From Mytilisepta virgata (taxonomy: Eukaryota; Mollusca; Bivalvia; Mytilida; Mytilidae): a DNA stretch of 64,000 nt. A program made the position numbers and the translations under genes. Where the stretch lies: positions 36,261,528-36,325,527 of the forward strand of contig CM051520.1 of NCBI GenBank assembly GCA_028015205.1. Direction: 5' to 3'. The notes beneath the pieces are model-generated. The model saw only the letters and a list, made by a program, of their open reading frames with translations, did no database searches and was not told the DNA's origin. Of this stretch, positions 12,500-24,190 are shown piece by piece; position 1 is the stretch's first letter; each line of letters begins with the position of its first letter.

Positions 12500-12985
12500 C
12501 TCTCTTGTTCCAATTGGCAAAGTGGTTTCAGATAAGAGGATCCTGAATTAAATTCCCCATAGGGTCCTATGTTAAACCTATGTTCGGCCGTGGGGACCAT
12601 CTGGGATGACGGGTTGTGGTCATCAGATATAATTCTGAAAGGGGACCACCTAAAGACCATTGCTGCTAGGTTTTGTTCCCAATTGGACATTCAAGTGGTT
12701 TCATCACATGAAGATTTTTAATTAAATTCCCCATAGACATGATAGACAGGGTCCTATGTTAAACTATGTAAACATCTTGGATGACAGGCTGGGTCATCTG
12801 ATACAATTCTGAAAGAGAACCACCGAAGGACCATTGCTGCCAAGTTTTGTTCCAATTGGCCCAGTGGTTTCAGAGGAGAAGATCTTTAAAGGAAAGTTTA
12901 CGACGACGACGGACGACCGACGACGAACACCAAGTGATGGAAATAGATCACATGGCCCTTTGACATCTTGTATCTTACCAGACTT
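12500..12985 (+). repeat. Second block of the ~155-165-bp tandem unit
   Basis: Three more units are anchored near 12507, 12672 and 12845. After the last one the sequence changes to a GACGACGACGGACGACC stretch and then GTGATGGAAATAGATCACATGGCCCTTTG. This resembles a terminal module of this repeat family: a GACGAC-rich stretch followed by an imperfect GTGAT/ATCAC hairpin. The open frames across it are by-products of the repeat. Confidence 0.82.
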
Positions 12986-13159
12986 GGCAGTCGAAATCAA
13001 ATGAACAGCAAGAAAAAATTATGAACAATCTTTTGAAAGGTGTAAACACAAAAAATGAGAATATTAAATCTTCTTTCAGGCAAAAAGACCAATGACTTAA
13101 TTCCCGCACAAAATCAAGATTTTAATTTCTTTTAATGCATGTAATTAGATATCAACTTT

Positions 13160-13270
13160 ATATAAAATAGTAACTGTTATAAAATAGTAAAATAGTAACT
13201 GTTATAAAATAGTAACTGTAATAAAGTAGTAACTGTTATAAAATAGTAACTGTAATAAATAGTAGCTACA
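13160..13270 (+). repeat. AT-rich minisatellite (ATAGTAACTGTTATAAA units)
   Basis: About five imperfect units of roughly 20 bp alternate TAACTGTTATAAAATAG with TAACTGTAATAAAGTAG. Noncoding. Confidence 0.85.
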
Positions 13271-14430
13271 ATCTGTTGTCATTATTATAAGCATATGTTC
13301 GATAAGCTTCGTATATATCAACTTGAAATAAATATTTATATTATCAATCATTTTCTTTTTTGTATCATTTCTGTCATCGGCATTTAATAAGTGATTTTAA
13401 TAGGTGACAAATTCCTTAACGGTCTGATGGGCGTTTAATTAATTACCCCGGGTGGTCATCTGACAGAAATCGGCAAGTGCCAAGAAAAAACGTAATACCT
13501 TCTTTATTTCTGAAAATTCATCACCAAAATTTTAGTCTATATTGTTTTTTAGGATATTTTAATTATACAAATATAAAATTAAGGGTAAAATATCGACTCC
13601 AATACGGGCTAAGTGCACTCTGTACCTTAATTAACTGTCCGGATGTTTATTGTTCCAACCTTTAAGGAACACAGATATGTATACACTGACAAAATCATCG
13701 GGGTTCCCAAGTTTTATAACGCTACATTTTAAATAATTAATTCAGAATTTTAATAAAGAGATGTGTATAATGTGATCCCAAATTTCAATGCAGAGATTTC
13801 AAATGTTTCCGATAAGTAAGATTTTAATTTATTTTAAATTAATAATTTATCTTTTTAGCATTTTTATATCGTAAACATTTGATATATTATATAATTAATT
13901 GTTTTTGCTGGTATGAACGATATTTATTTCGTTTTGACAAGGTAGAAGATGATTGGGGTGAGCACCGCCATTTTGAAATAAGACAAATGTGATCGAAAAT
14001 GACACAATTTTCAAATTTGACGGGATTACATCTAAAATTAAACTATCTAGATCACCGACTAAGCGATATCGGTTGTGTATTTCGAGAAATTACGGGATAT
14101 CTGAGATGCATTTCACCAGTTTTTCGAAAAAATACATAGACATATGGAAATTTTACACAATAATTTCAATTGAGAAGGGACGGAGCTAAATCTTGATTTA
14201 AAGTGTTCTCTTGTCAAAACATATGTATAGGAATGTTTTATGTACTAGCAAATAACACCGACTAGTTTTTAAATCATTTAGTTTTAGAAAAAACTTTATT
14301 GTGAATGAAATTTGTCTTTTTTTTCTCTGTAAAATATTTCGGTATGCTAAAAGAAGATTTGAAAATTAGGACAACAAATTAATTATTTTATTTTTTATAA
14401 TTTGATGATCAAAATTCATCATGTAACTAT
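13271..14430. other. Noncoding stretch, no gene seen
   Basis: AT-rich sequence. Frames of 62-66 codons (13477-13665, 13989-14189) have no recognisable features. Confidence 0.45.
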
Positions 14431-14437
14431 TGTCAGG

Positions 14438-14660
14438 GTCATAAATGGTTCTAGAATAAAACCTCCAGAATGATTCTAGGGTAGAACTATCATAAATGGT
14501 TCTAGGGTAGAATCGTCCAGAACGGTTCTAGGGTAGAATTGTCATAAATGGTTCTAGGTAAGGACACACCCTGTCATAAACGGTTCTAAAGGTGTCAGGA
14601 TGACAGTTCTAGAACAATTTTTCTGACAGTTTAGGACAGTTCTAAAGAGAGGTTAGAACT
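14438..14660 (+). repeat. GGTTCTAGGGTAGAA minisatellite
   Basis: Units of roughly 28-35 bp combine (C)ATAAATGGTTCTAGGGTAGAA with TGTCCAGAACGGTTCTAGGG-type variants. It decays after 14570 into scattered GTTCTA and GACAG motifs in both orientations. It abuts the 3' end of the retroelement remnant at 14670. Confidence 0.8.
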
Positions 14661-14669
14661 GGGCCCAAC

Positions 14670-15560
14670 TAAGGAGCAAATAAAAAAAGTAATCAATTGG
14701 ACAGACAAACTCGGGAAGACAAACGAACAACCACCAGCACAACAACTTAACACAGAAAACTAAAAAAACAATGAACAACACGAACTCCTATAAAACCCAG
14801 GAGTGAACCAATGTGCTCCGGAAGGGTACGCAGTTCCTGCTTCGAATACGGCGCCCGTTGTGAAGTCAATCCGGTGGAAGTCACAAATCGGTGGAGACAC
14901 ATGAAATGTTGCGACAGTAGGAAAAGGTGAAACATCATCTTAGATATTGGAACACTGTAACGGTCAATCAATTCTTGATGACGACCGTAAAATTTCCTAA
15001 GTGATTACATCAACTTATCCCGGATAAATCCCTGGTTAAGAAGTTTTGTGACAGCAGTAATCCTCGTTGTCCAAAGTCAGGGTAACTCACGCATGCCCTT
15101 GAAAATCGGATAAGCTGAGAAACGTAGATGCCATATGCAGGCATATTGCTACCCAAGAACGGAAAGTTGAAGTCATCACGTTTGTCATAAGTTTTGTCTT
15201 CAAATGTCCCTCATTGTTTATTTCAAGAAACAAATCCAAATATGAAGCGGACTTTGGTGTATCTGTAGTATCCTTAATTGCAAGCTCACTAGGGTAGATG
15301 AGATTTAGAAAGTCTTGTAATTTGTCGTTATTTAACGACAATACGTCATCTATACAACGAAAAGTGAAATTAAGGATTTGGCTAGTTTCTTTTTGTTTTC
15401 ACGCAGTAGCCCTTGATTGAAGTCCGTTTCATATGAGTACAGAAACAGATCGGCGAGGAGAGGAGCACAGTTCCCATTGGAATGCCGATCGTTTGTTGAA
15501 AATTAGACCGCCAAATTCAACAATTGTGTAGTGTATGAGAAAATATACATGTCGGTTACA
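14670..15560 (-). pseudogene. Decayed Penelope-like reverse transcriptase (RT) with 3' tail
   Basis: Reading the minus strand from 15560 down, the broken frames give a GTP-binding-like GIPMG-type block (seen as frame-shifted F-Q-W-E-L and G-N-C-A-P-L-L-A-D-L around 15460-15490), then LFLYSYETDF, then CIDDVLSLNN near 15345. CIDDVL is the RT catalytic box with the two aspartates. The 84-codon open stretch 15087-15341 continues into the thumb region. A further frame at 14747-14971 includes INRYSVPISKM-type sequence and the tail also found in four fragments elsewhere in the window. At least two frameshifts separate the blocks, so it is dead. Established knowledge: Penelope-like and related RTs carry such a box. 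The exact clade is my inference; no endonuclease domain is visible in this copy. Confidence 0.72.
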
Positions 15561-17990
15561 AACTTTTCGTAAACGGAAAAATATATAAAAATGACAATGG
15601 GTGGCATCAGGATGTCATGTCTGAGCTTTCCGAAGATCGTCAAAATAAACCGGTCAACACCTGTACACCGCAAATCCCTGGAAGTAGTGGTTTAGTTACT
15701 AATTACAGTACTCGTGGGAAAAAGCCGCACCAAGAGCGAATTCGAGTCCGTCCAATGGGTCCAGATTTGATGTATTAGCGGACACGGATATGAGTAGTGA
15801 CTAGCTTTAGGTTACATCTAGAAGCATTTCTTTTGTAAAATTCTTGAGTTGGAACATTAATGGTGGTTTGCGTGAGAAACTTAATGATTCAAGTTTTTTT
15901 TATCTTATATATATATGCACGTATGATGTTATTATTTTGACTGAGTTTTGGATTCTGTATAATTTTGACAGGTTTATTGAGGGTTTTTCATAGAAATCTG
16001 TATCATTATCAAAAAGTAAACATAAGCAAGGAGGTGGGATTTTTTTAATGATTAAGAATAGTTTAATACAGCATGTTAAAATAACAAATTATAAATGATA
16101 CTATTATTGGCTATGGTATGGTTGCATCTGTCAAAAGATATTACTGTATCATGTGTATGTGGTTTAGAATATTATATTTGTTGTATGTGTCTACAGCCTA
16201 TAAACTCTAATTACTACAGATTGTATGCTTGTAATTTATGCTTTGATTTAGCTTCATGTATTGAAAAATAATCATCTACTTCTAAAGTGTTTTTGTTGGG
16301 CGACATGAATGCTGGAAGTGTTGTTTTGAATTATTACTTTTTGACAACTTCAATCATATATTTGGTTATATGGGTGACTCAGATTTTCTAGTCCGTCTTA
16401 ATTAAGGGAATAAATGAGTTTGAAAAAAGACTACTAAATCTGTGTTGTAGTTCAGGTATCCGCGTCGTGAATGGACGTCATGTTGAAAGACCTTCCGATG
16501 ATAACACGTTTTATGGCTCAAGAGGCATGAGTGTCGTTGATTATTTATTAGCACCGTGTAATTATTTTCATGTTATGCATCAATTTATTGTCGGAAGCTT
16601 TACACCATTTAGTGACCATGCTCCGCTTCATGTCAGTTTGTTGAGTAAAAGTCCGGTCTCGTCGAATAGTAACGATGGTGGGTCTCATCAATCTTTTGAT
16701 AATTTTCGATGGAATGAGGCAGTTCGAGATCAGTGTAATGAGACTTTGGTAACAAATAGTGGTATTCTTAGTACACTGATTTTCAAATATATTGAAATTT
16801 CTCAGTATAGCATTGACAATTATGTTGAGACATTTACAAATCATTTAACTGATATAATATCCCCTTTTTTCAAACGGTTACGTATACCTTCTAAGTTTGA
16901 AGATAATTATAGCAGAAAATCACAGAGTACTACGGGGGATAAACCATGGTTCTATTGTGAACTAAAGAGACTTTACTCTTTATGTCAATCTTCAATGTAT
17001 TCAGTCGAAATAAATATGTTGAAAATCACCAAAATCTTTGAAAAAGAAAAATAAAACATTAGAAAATAAGCTTAAAAGGAAGTATAAACGACAAGAAGGT
17101 GATATGATAGAAATTTAAGAAAGAGTGACCCCAGAATTTAAAAAAAATGTTTAAACGAAACCAGATTGGTGGAAATAGTACTGTTTCATTATCTGAATTT
17201 TTTTAGCATTTAAAAAATTAAGTCGTATGTGATTCCGAAGATCACAGTATGAATGAGGAGTTTTCAGATGTTAGCTTCGAGGAACTTGATTACGTTATAA
17301 AACAGGAGGAAATTCTAAAATACGTTCCAAAATTAAAATGCGGAACTCACAGACTTGACAGAATAATCAACGAACTTTTCATTGAGCACAAAAATGTTCT
17401 TATTCCATTTGTGAAAGATAATATTCAACAGAATATTATCATCTGATCTTTTTCCGAAGTCTTGGGCCATTGCGGCTCTTGTGCCTGTATTTAAGAAAGG
17501 TGATTCTTGTGGTCCTGCTAATAACCGTTAATCAGTTTGATTAGTAATCTATCGAACAATTTACTGCCGTCCTGAATGAGAAACTTTTGAAATAGTAAAA
17601 TGACAACAATATTATAACAGATGCACAGTTAGTATATAGTTAGTTAGTTGATGCGGTGTTCTGCCTCGGGACACTGATACAGAAAACCCTTTCCGATAGA
17701 AAACGTTTATACTGCTGTTTCGTTGATTATAACATGTATAAACAAGCTTTCATGTTGTCAAAACTATGTATCTGGTGAATTTTGACTGTTTTTAAATCAA
17801 TGTATAGCACTGTGGAATTGTGTGTTCATGTTGATAGTTTTTACTCAGATCAATTTAATAGTACCACTTTGTTAATGCAAGGTCAAGTGTTGTTCCTATA
17901 CTTTTTTCATTATATGTTATGATTTTGAAATGGAGTTTTTGAACAAAGGTAATGTTCCGTTTGCGGTACAAGAAGTTGTCTGCCCCTTAT
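15560..17990 (+). pseudogene. Decayed LINE A: endonuclease plus partial RT, 3'-truncated
   Basis: A short N-terminal frame (15580-15780) precedes an apurinic-type endonuclease (EEP). LSWNINGGLREK near 15845 is the N-terminal strand, a WILTE-like ILTEFW segment is near 15935, and LLGDMNAGS-like sequence is near 16295. The 195-codon frame 16467-17054 carries MSVVDYLLAP and FSDHAPLHVSL, where SDH is the catalytic histidine motif. The RT follows: the frame 17249-17446 (KLKCGTHRLDRIINELF) is the start, then FPKSWAIAALVPVFKKGDS near 17455, SMYSTVELCVHVDSFYSD near 17795 and EFLNKGNVPFAVQE near 17935. It stops just before the catalytic (F/Y)ADD box. Numerous stops and shifts show it is inactive. The family is a non-LTR element with EEP; I cannot assign the clade safely. 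Confidence 0.82.
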
Positions 17991-18204
17991 TGGCTGCGCC
18001 CATTTTTTTTAGCAAAATATTTTGTTGAAAACCCAACTCTACTTGAAATATGGAGTAATGTGATAACTCTGTTATATACAGTGTATTGACAACCTGAGGT
18101 GTAGATATATATAAATGACAGAAAAATGTAGACATGTAGATGTGCAATACATATCACGAAGTCATAGGTCTGCTTTGCTTACATTATTGAGACATTATTT
18201 GTCC

Positions 18205-18940
18205 GGTATAAAATATAGTATGGATTCAGGCAAAAATTTGAAGGAAATCAAAAACTGAATGTAGATGCCAAGGTCACAGGTTTTTCAGAGAAGTTGGACA
18301 ATTTGGAACAGAAATTTGAAAAAAATTGTTTCAGAGGTGAAGTCAGAGGTTAACTATCTTATATTAGTATTAACACAAACTCAAACCAATTTAAATAAAT
18401 TAATACAATCTCACGATGAATTAGAAAGGGGTGTTGAAGTAATGGACTTGCAACTTCATGAATTAGAAGTAGAATAATTAGAGAACATCATACAGTCTAT
18501 AACAAATGAGTTGAATGAGTTAATTCTATTAGACAAACATGAGCGTAAATATAATATACTTATTTATAGAATAGAGGAAACACCATGTGAGAATATTACA
18601 AAAAGTGTGCTAAATGTTTTTTATTAATGATTTAAAAATTTTCAAAACAAGAGTTGATGAGATACCGGTTTCAAACACGCACAGGATACCAGTAGAAATG
18701 ATGGTGATGAAAATGGCACCAAAAAGGCTAATCCAGTTTTAGTAAGCTTTATACATCAAGCAAATAAACAATATATAATGATGTCGTCTCACAAATTGGT
18801 ACAAGAAAGCGAGTTCTAGAGGATCTCCCAGTTTATGAAAAAGAGCGATTCAGACTCTCAAATTTAGCGTATTACATAAGAAAAGAGGAAAAGTTACAAA
18901 CTAGAGTGCGAGATGTAGGCGTCAGTATGATTCTTGAAAT
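18205..18940 (+). pseudogene. LINE B ORF1, L1-like RNA-binding protein remnant
   Basis: Broken frames specify a coiled-coil-rich N-terminal part (LTQTQTNLNKLIQSHDELE at about 18370-18425). A central RNA-binding-like part follows (LLDKHERKYNILIYRIEE at about 18530-18585, then INDLKIF and NTHRIPVE). The C-terminal block is LPVYEKERFRLSNLAYYIRK, at about 18825-18885. This order (coiled coil, RRM-like ERRNNLxIxG-type segment, C-terminal KER...Ax..R module) is that of L1-clade ORF1 proteins. Several stops and frameshifts are present. It belongs with the ORF2 remnant that follows. Confidence 0.75.
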
Positions 18941-19640
18941 CACACTCGAATGTGTTTGTATGTTTTGTGTTTTTGTGTTTTTTTTTCTCTGCAATTTTCT
19001 TCTTTTGCTTTTTTATTTTCGTTTATATTTTTGCAATTTGACTTGATGTTTATTTTTACTTTATACTTTATACTATTGTCTTTTGTATGTATTTGCTACA
19101 TATGTGTCCTTTCTTTAAATTTGATACTTTCACATTTGTAATTTTTTTCTGTTCCTTATTTCCTAATTTGCTGTTGTTTTATTTTTTTATTTTTTATTTT
19201 TTGTACTCTTTTGTTTTTACTCGATTTCTGTATGTGCATAATACTATTGTGTTTGTAAATAACATTTTTCTGTGTTAACTGAAAAGAAATCTTTTCAACT
19301 TCTGAATGATTTTTATTTATCAATAAAGATAACTATTATAAAAATTTTGTTTTCAATTTTGTCAATATCTATAAAATCAATAATCTAAGAAAGATACCTG
19401 CAAATTACCTAAGAATTCTTAAAACTGAGTAGGTTTTTTCAATTGTTACATTTGAAAGAAATTTGTTTTTTTTTTGGCAGACATGACAATATTTTTTCTT
19501 ATTTATGTTATTGTTTATAATATGTTTTAGTTTATATGTAATTCTCACAGACTATCTAGTCAACAGAATGTAAGCACAGTGAGATACAGAAATCAAGATA
19601 ACTAATATGAAACAATCTGCGAAGAAATTTAATATTTTTT
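18941..19640. other. T-rich spacer between LINE B ORF1 and ORF2
   Basis: Strongly T-biased sequence. The hydrophobic frames at 18950-19278 are an effect of poly-T composition rather than membrane proteins. A CAATAAAGATAAC segment lies at about 19320. Confidence 0.5.
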
Positions 19641-20684
19641 GCACTAATTTTCATTCATGTTCATTAATGTATTTTTTTGCCATAAATTGTGAGTAACAAA
19701 AATAGTTTGCAGAGAGATTGGTTAGAATATTTAAAGACAAAAATCTTAATTTATTTACAAGTTACTCACTTCAATGAAAAAGATGAACTTGAAATCATTG
19801 GGGAGGAGAATGCGTATTTAATTCGTATATGTCAAATCAGTGTGATTAAGAACACAAAGAAAGATGAACACGGAAATATGTTAGCAATAGACCTTTCGAT
19901 AGGAAATAAATATATGACTTTAGTAAATCTATATGGTCCAAACACGGATTCTCCAATTTTTTATGATAAATATGTGAATGTGTAGAATATTTTGAAAATG
20001 AAACAGTTATAATTACATGAGACTTTAACCTAGTTCAAAGTTTAATTAAATCTTGATACTTATAATTACTGTAATTTAAACAATCCTGAAACTAGGGAAA
20101 CAGTTATTACTAAGATTTAGATATATATGATATGATGACCCTTTTAGAGAAATGTATCCTACCCAAAACGTATAACCGGAGAAAGAAAAGTTCACTGAAA
20201 CCGTCAAGACTTGACTTTTTTCTCATAACTCGTAACTTATATCAGAATATTTGTGATGTTAAAATTTAAAACAGTTATAGATCCGATCACTTTCTATTAT
20301 GATGCAGTTTAACAACTTTGAAATAGAAAAAAGGTTTATGGAAATTTAATAATTCTTTACTACATAAAATTGAATATGTACATATAGTGAAAAAATGTTA
20401 TAGAAGAAGTAATAAATCAATATGCAGCTTTAGTTTATAATCGAAAAATAAAAAGATCCAAACACCGTACAGTTTACAATAAATGAAGAGTTGTTTTTAG
20501 AAACCTTTTTATTGCAAATAAGAGGGACAACAATCTCTTATGCCTCATTTAAAAAAAAACCAAATTAGAAAATAATTTATATGAGGAAATTAGAAATTTT
20601 AAAGAAAATATAAGGACTAATGAAACCTTATTAAAAATTGAAGAAACAAAACTGAAAAAAGGTAAGGCAAGAAAAAACTAGAGG

Positions 20685-21762
20685 TAGGGGCTGTCAGAAC
20701 GACACCTATACCGACACCCCACATTTATTTGTAAATAAACATTCTTAACATTTTCAGTTTCCATTGCATTATAGTTTGCATCTGTAACAAATAACCTTTG
20801 CAGTGATATATCACAACCCACTTTTACTGTAATCTATCTTTTTGCTCTCTTTTCCCTTGTTTTTTGGCCCTTTAAATCCTCAAAATGCAAAATAAAAGCA
20901 TGCTTAGCATTACAGTTTGCATCTGTAACAAATAACCTTTTTCACAAACATAACACAACCCACTTTTACTATAATTTAACCATTTGGACCCTTTTAGGAG
21001 CTATAGCCCCTTAAACTGAAATTTAAAAATTTCTTCAATTTTTTTTTCTTTAGATAAAATTTAAATAATTATGGTCTTTTTCTCTTTCGACAATATTTGT
21101 TTTTTCCGACCCCCTTTAAAAAAATTTGGAAGTCCAAAACCTTATTGCTCATCTACAGTTGGTAAGCAACAATATGGCAACAATAAAAATGATTTAAATT
21201 TAAAAATGAAATAGGAGTTCGCGTCACAAGGCTCTTTGTCTATTTTGGCCCTTTTCGGTCCCTCTCAGGCCCCCTTTTAGAAATTTGGAATTCCAAAAGC
21301 TTTTATGCATCTGAGGTTAGCAAGCAACAATATCACATAGTTATTTTAGTAATTATGCTTTTTTTTCTGTTTCGGCCCTTTTTGGTCCCTCCCACCCCCT
21401 TTTTAAAAATTTGAATTCCAAAACCTTATTGCGCATTTACAGTTGGTAAGCAACAATATGACAACAATAAAACTAGTTTAAATTCAAAAATGAAAGAGGA
21501 GTTCACGTCACAAGGCTCTTTGTATAATTTGGCCCTTTTTGGTACCTCCCAGCCCCTCTTTTAAAAATTTGGAATTCCAAAACATTATTGCGCTTCTACA
21601 GTTAGTAAGCAACAATATGGCACAAAAAAATTGGTAAAAATTCAGAAGTGAAGGAGGAGTTTGCGTCACAAGAAAGTGTGACGGACTTACGCAGGGACAG
21701 ACGACCGCAACGACAATATACCCGAACTTTCATTCGAAAGTGCGGGTATAATTATAGGGCAA
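20685..21762 (+). mobile_element. Tandem-repeat-bearing non-autonomous element inserted in LINE B
   Basis: The insert starts AGGGGCTGTCAGAACGACAC. It contains two ~144-bp units (TTTGCATCTGTAACAAATAA, near 20778 and 20919), then about four ~170-bp units with TTGGAATTCCAAAA, CAGTTGGTAAGCAACAATA and GCGTCACAAGGCTCTTTGT. It ends with CAGGGACAGACGACCG and a hairpin of ATACCCGAACTTTC with GAAAGTGCGGGTAT. LINE B coding sequence is continuous across the two edges, which proves insertion. No gene inside. Confidence 0.85.
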
Positions 21763-21863
21763 TATATAAGATCTAGAATGCAGTATATAGAAGAAGGCGA
21801 AAAAAGCGAGTAGATATTTTATGGATTTGGAATCAACAAATTTTGTAAACAAAACAATTCCAA

Positions 21864-21954
21864 AGTTTGTGGTTGGTCATTTGTCTTCCAGGGTTTTGTC
21901 TGTCTAATGGATTGCGTTTTTTTATGGCTCGTTGGGTATATTTGACCTCTTTAG
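21864..21954 (+). mobile_element. Short 3' fragment of the Penelope-like/RT family inserted in LINE B
   Basis: The 90 bases match the 3'-most part of the 3236-3514 copy (GGTTGGTCATTTGTCTTCC, AATGGATTGCGTTTTTTTAT). LINE B coding sequence lies on both sides (IPK before, EAVDGTL after), so this is a heavily 5'-truncated insertion. Confidence 0.78.
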
Positions 21955-22090
21955 AAGCTGTAGATGGTACTTTAGATGATATACTATGGTTACAGATCAG
22001 AAAGAAATTTTATCTGAAGTAAAAAAATATTATCAAGATTTATAATCCTGTAAAATTTACTGAAATAATTTAGATTTCTAGAAAGAAATC

Positions 22091-22831
22091 ACATATCCAG
22101 ATATTCCACTATTAACGGGGTAGGCCTGGGGTAAGGTAGAAAACTCCTATTGACGTTTTATAATCGTCGGTGCGTTTGTAAGAGAAGCTTCGTTTCAAGC
22201 ATCTTGAGTACACGGATTATTTACATTGGATTTAATGATATGACAGACGGCACTTGATTCCGTAAAGAGGGGGGGGAGGGGGGTCCAATAACAGCAAAAC
22301 AGCAAATTGATTTGGCTTAAAACAGATAACATGGAATCGAAAGTGATAAAAACAGATAACAGTAAATGAAAATCAATAACTGATAATAGTAAATCGAAAA
22401 TGGCTAATAACAGTTTTAAACATCATTAAAAGTATGTTGATTTATGTTTAATAACTGATCATAACTAAAATAAGAAAGCAACATTTGAAATTTGACATGT
22501 AGACAATGAATTTACTTAGGTACAGGAAACTTTAAACAGAAATAGGTACATGTCCCTATACTCGTTGAAAAGTGTACTACTGGAAAATCTTCCAATCCTT
22601 TTTTAAATTCAGCGTCTTTCCCCTCGTACCGCTTCTCTCCACTCAGTGAAGGCCTGCATTTTAAAAACTCCTTTAAGATTTTCCCGAGTTCACTTTGAAC
22701 TCGTTTTAGAAACTACTAATCTTTACTGTATATCAGTAAAATCTATTTTAAAGATGCCCAAAGATCAAACAATATTGTGGATTTGATGGTTGAAAATTGA
22801 GGTCACTAATGCCAATAAATGTTGAAATATA
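22091..22831. other. Noncoding, with AACAGATAAC-type simple repeats
   Basis: A G-rich run lies at about 22268-22288, followed by a loose array of AACAGATAAC / AACAGTAAAT motifs to about 22420. The same motif family recurs in the same orientation at 24390-24560, next to another homopurine/homopyrimidine run. The two could be ends of one larger element. No gene seen. Confidence 0.5.
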
Positions 22832-23225
22832 TTAAGGATGCTCGCTGGTCATGTTTTGGTCTTTTTGTCAGATTTTCGGAATCCCCGGGTTTTATCCATG
22901 AAATTGTTTGCCCATGAACCCTACTTTTTCTTTTATAATTCAATCATATATACCTTAAAATGGTATTTGACAAAATTTTATGAAATATTTTTTATTTTTT
23001 CATACATTTTTGAGAGACTGAAGTTGCCAATGCAAAGACAATGAAAAATCCAGAGAAACCCCATTTCCTTCAAATTTTCAAGGCCTTATAGCTCTAAAAT
23101 GAGCACATGAACCTATATTTTTTTCTTGCTTATTTGTTTACCATTCATATGTTCTCTTAAACTAAAACACCTATTTCAAATCCTATTTATCTAATCTATC
23201 CTATTAGACCAGCGATCATCCTTAA
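22832..23225. mobile_element. TTAA-bounded MITE, 394 bp
   Basis: Both ends carry TTAA followed by inverted termini. The left reads TTAAGGATGCTCGCTGGTC, and the right, read on the opposite strand, TTAAGGATGATCGCTGGTC, with one mismatch. TTAA target duplication is established for piggyBac and Kolobok transposons, so this is a non-autonomous relative of one of those. The open frame inside (22838-23044) is not recognisable. Confidence 0.85.
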
Positions 23226-23870
23226 TACTATCATAATTTTAACACAAGGGTTAAGATTGAATTTTTTTTAACAAAAGTAATTTTGGATTACGAAAGTGAC
23301 AAGTTGCATGTGTCGTCATCTCATGGCATATCGACTGCACAATTGATGGCTTGAAATTTTCAAAATTATCCAGTGAAAATCCAGGTTAATATATCTGTTT
23401 GAATTTGGAATTACGCAGAAGAAACATATAGTGCACCAGTGTAAGACATTCTGATTGAATATTGAGTATTATCCATGTGCAAACAACAGAGAGTAAAAAA
23501 TTATTAAACTCAGATATGAACAATGTATATTTCAAGTTTTGATAACATATTCTGTTGACTAAAATTCGGAAAGCCAAAAAGGATACATTTAATTATAAAA
23601 CATTGCGACCAGAATAATTTTATAATCTTTTAACAGAGTATAAAAAAAAAATAAGTATGGTAAACATTAATTGAGGAGGTTGAAAACCACCGAGTTCAGA
23701 ATTTCTATAATGCTATCAGGACTATCATCTTGGTTTGCCGCCTCACTTTCTGGCACATCCATATTTTGGTGAGGATCAATAACAACAGGGGAAAGAAACG
23801 TATGTTTAACCTGTGGGGGGGGGGGGGGGTTACTGACTATCCCTTCGGGTACAACTGTGCCGACACCACT
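23226..23870. other. Noncoding stretch ending in a G17 tract
   Basis: No supported gene. A run of about 17 G residues at 23815-23831 precedes the CCCTGTTCTA repeat region. Confidence 0.4.
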
Positions 23871-23874
23871 TGCC

Positions 23875-24190
23875 AAATCATACCCTGTTCTAACCAGAAA
23901 ACATGGAAAAACATACCCTGTTCTAAACAGAAATATTGAAAAACATACCCTCTTCTAGACACGCTCAGAAAATGTATGCCCTGTTCTAGACCGGGAATGA
24001 TCCTGTTTTAGACCGTATAAAATAGATACTGTTCTAGACCCGGGTTCTAGACTGTATCTTAAACAGTTAAAATCAGCAATCCTGTTCTAGACAAATACTT
24101 TGTTTAAAAAAAAACCCTGTTCTCACCAGCAGGGCATGAAAAAGGAACCCTGTTCTAACCAGCAGGGCATGAAAAAGCGACCCTAGCTTT
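23875..24190 (+). repeat. CCCTGTTCTAGACC minisatellite
   Basis: About ten loose units of ATACCCTGTTCTA(A/G)ACC with variable spacers. The last two are a clean duplicate containing AGCAGGGCATGAAAAAG. Noncoding. Confidence 0.8.

Larger units (their letters stand above)
19640..22090 (+). pseudogene. LINE B ORF2 (L1-like EEP endonuclease and start of RT), interrupted twice
   Basis: The endonuclease begins near 19680 (LQRDWLEYLKTK, then THFNEKDELEIIG, NMLAIDLSIGN, LVNLYGPNTDSP in the 98-codon frame). It continues in other frames with an FNLVQ-like GDFNLV remnant near 20025, FREMYPTQNV near 20140 and RSDHFLL near 20282, where SDH is catalytic. The segment to about 20685 matches the endonuclease-RT linker. 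The protein then resumes at 21763 (IYKI, MQYIEEGEKS-like) after a 1.08-kb insertion, and after a second insertion at 21864-21954 continues with AVDGTL and VTDQKEILSEVKKYYQDL. RT catalytic motifs are not present. Dead copy. Confidence 0.8.

Noticed and set aside
12355..13000. Minus-strand frames of 111 and 68 codons
   Set aside because: They lie across the ~155-165-bp repeat array and its end, with no recognised domain.
18950..19278. Two hydrophobic open frames that look like membrane proteins
   Set aside because: They sit in a T-rich spacer; Phe/Leu/Tyr runs are an effect of composition.
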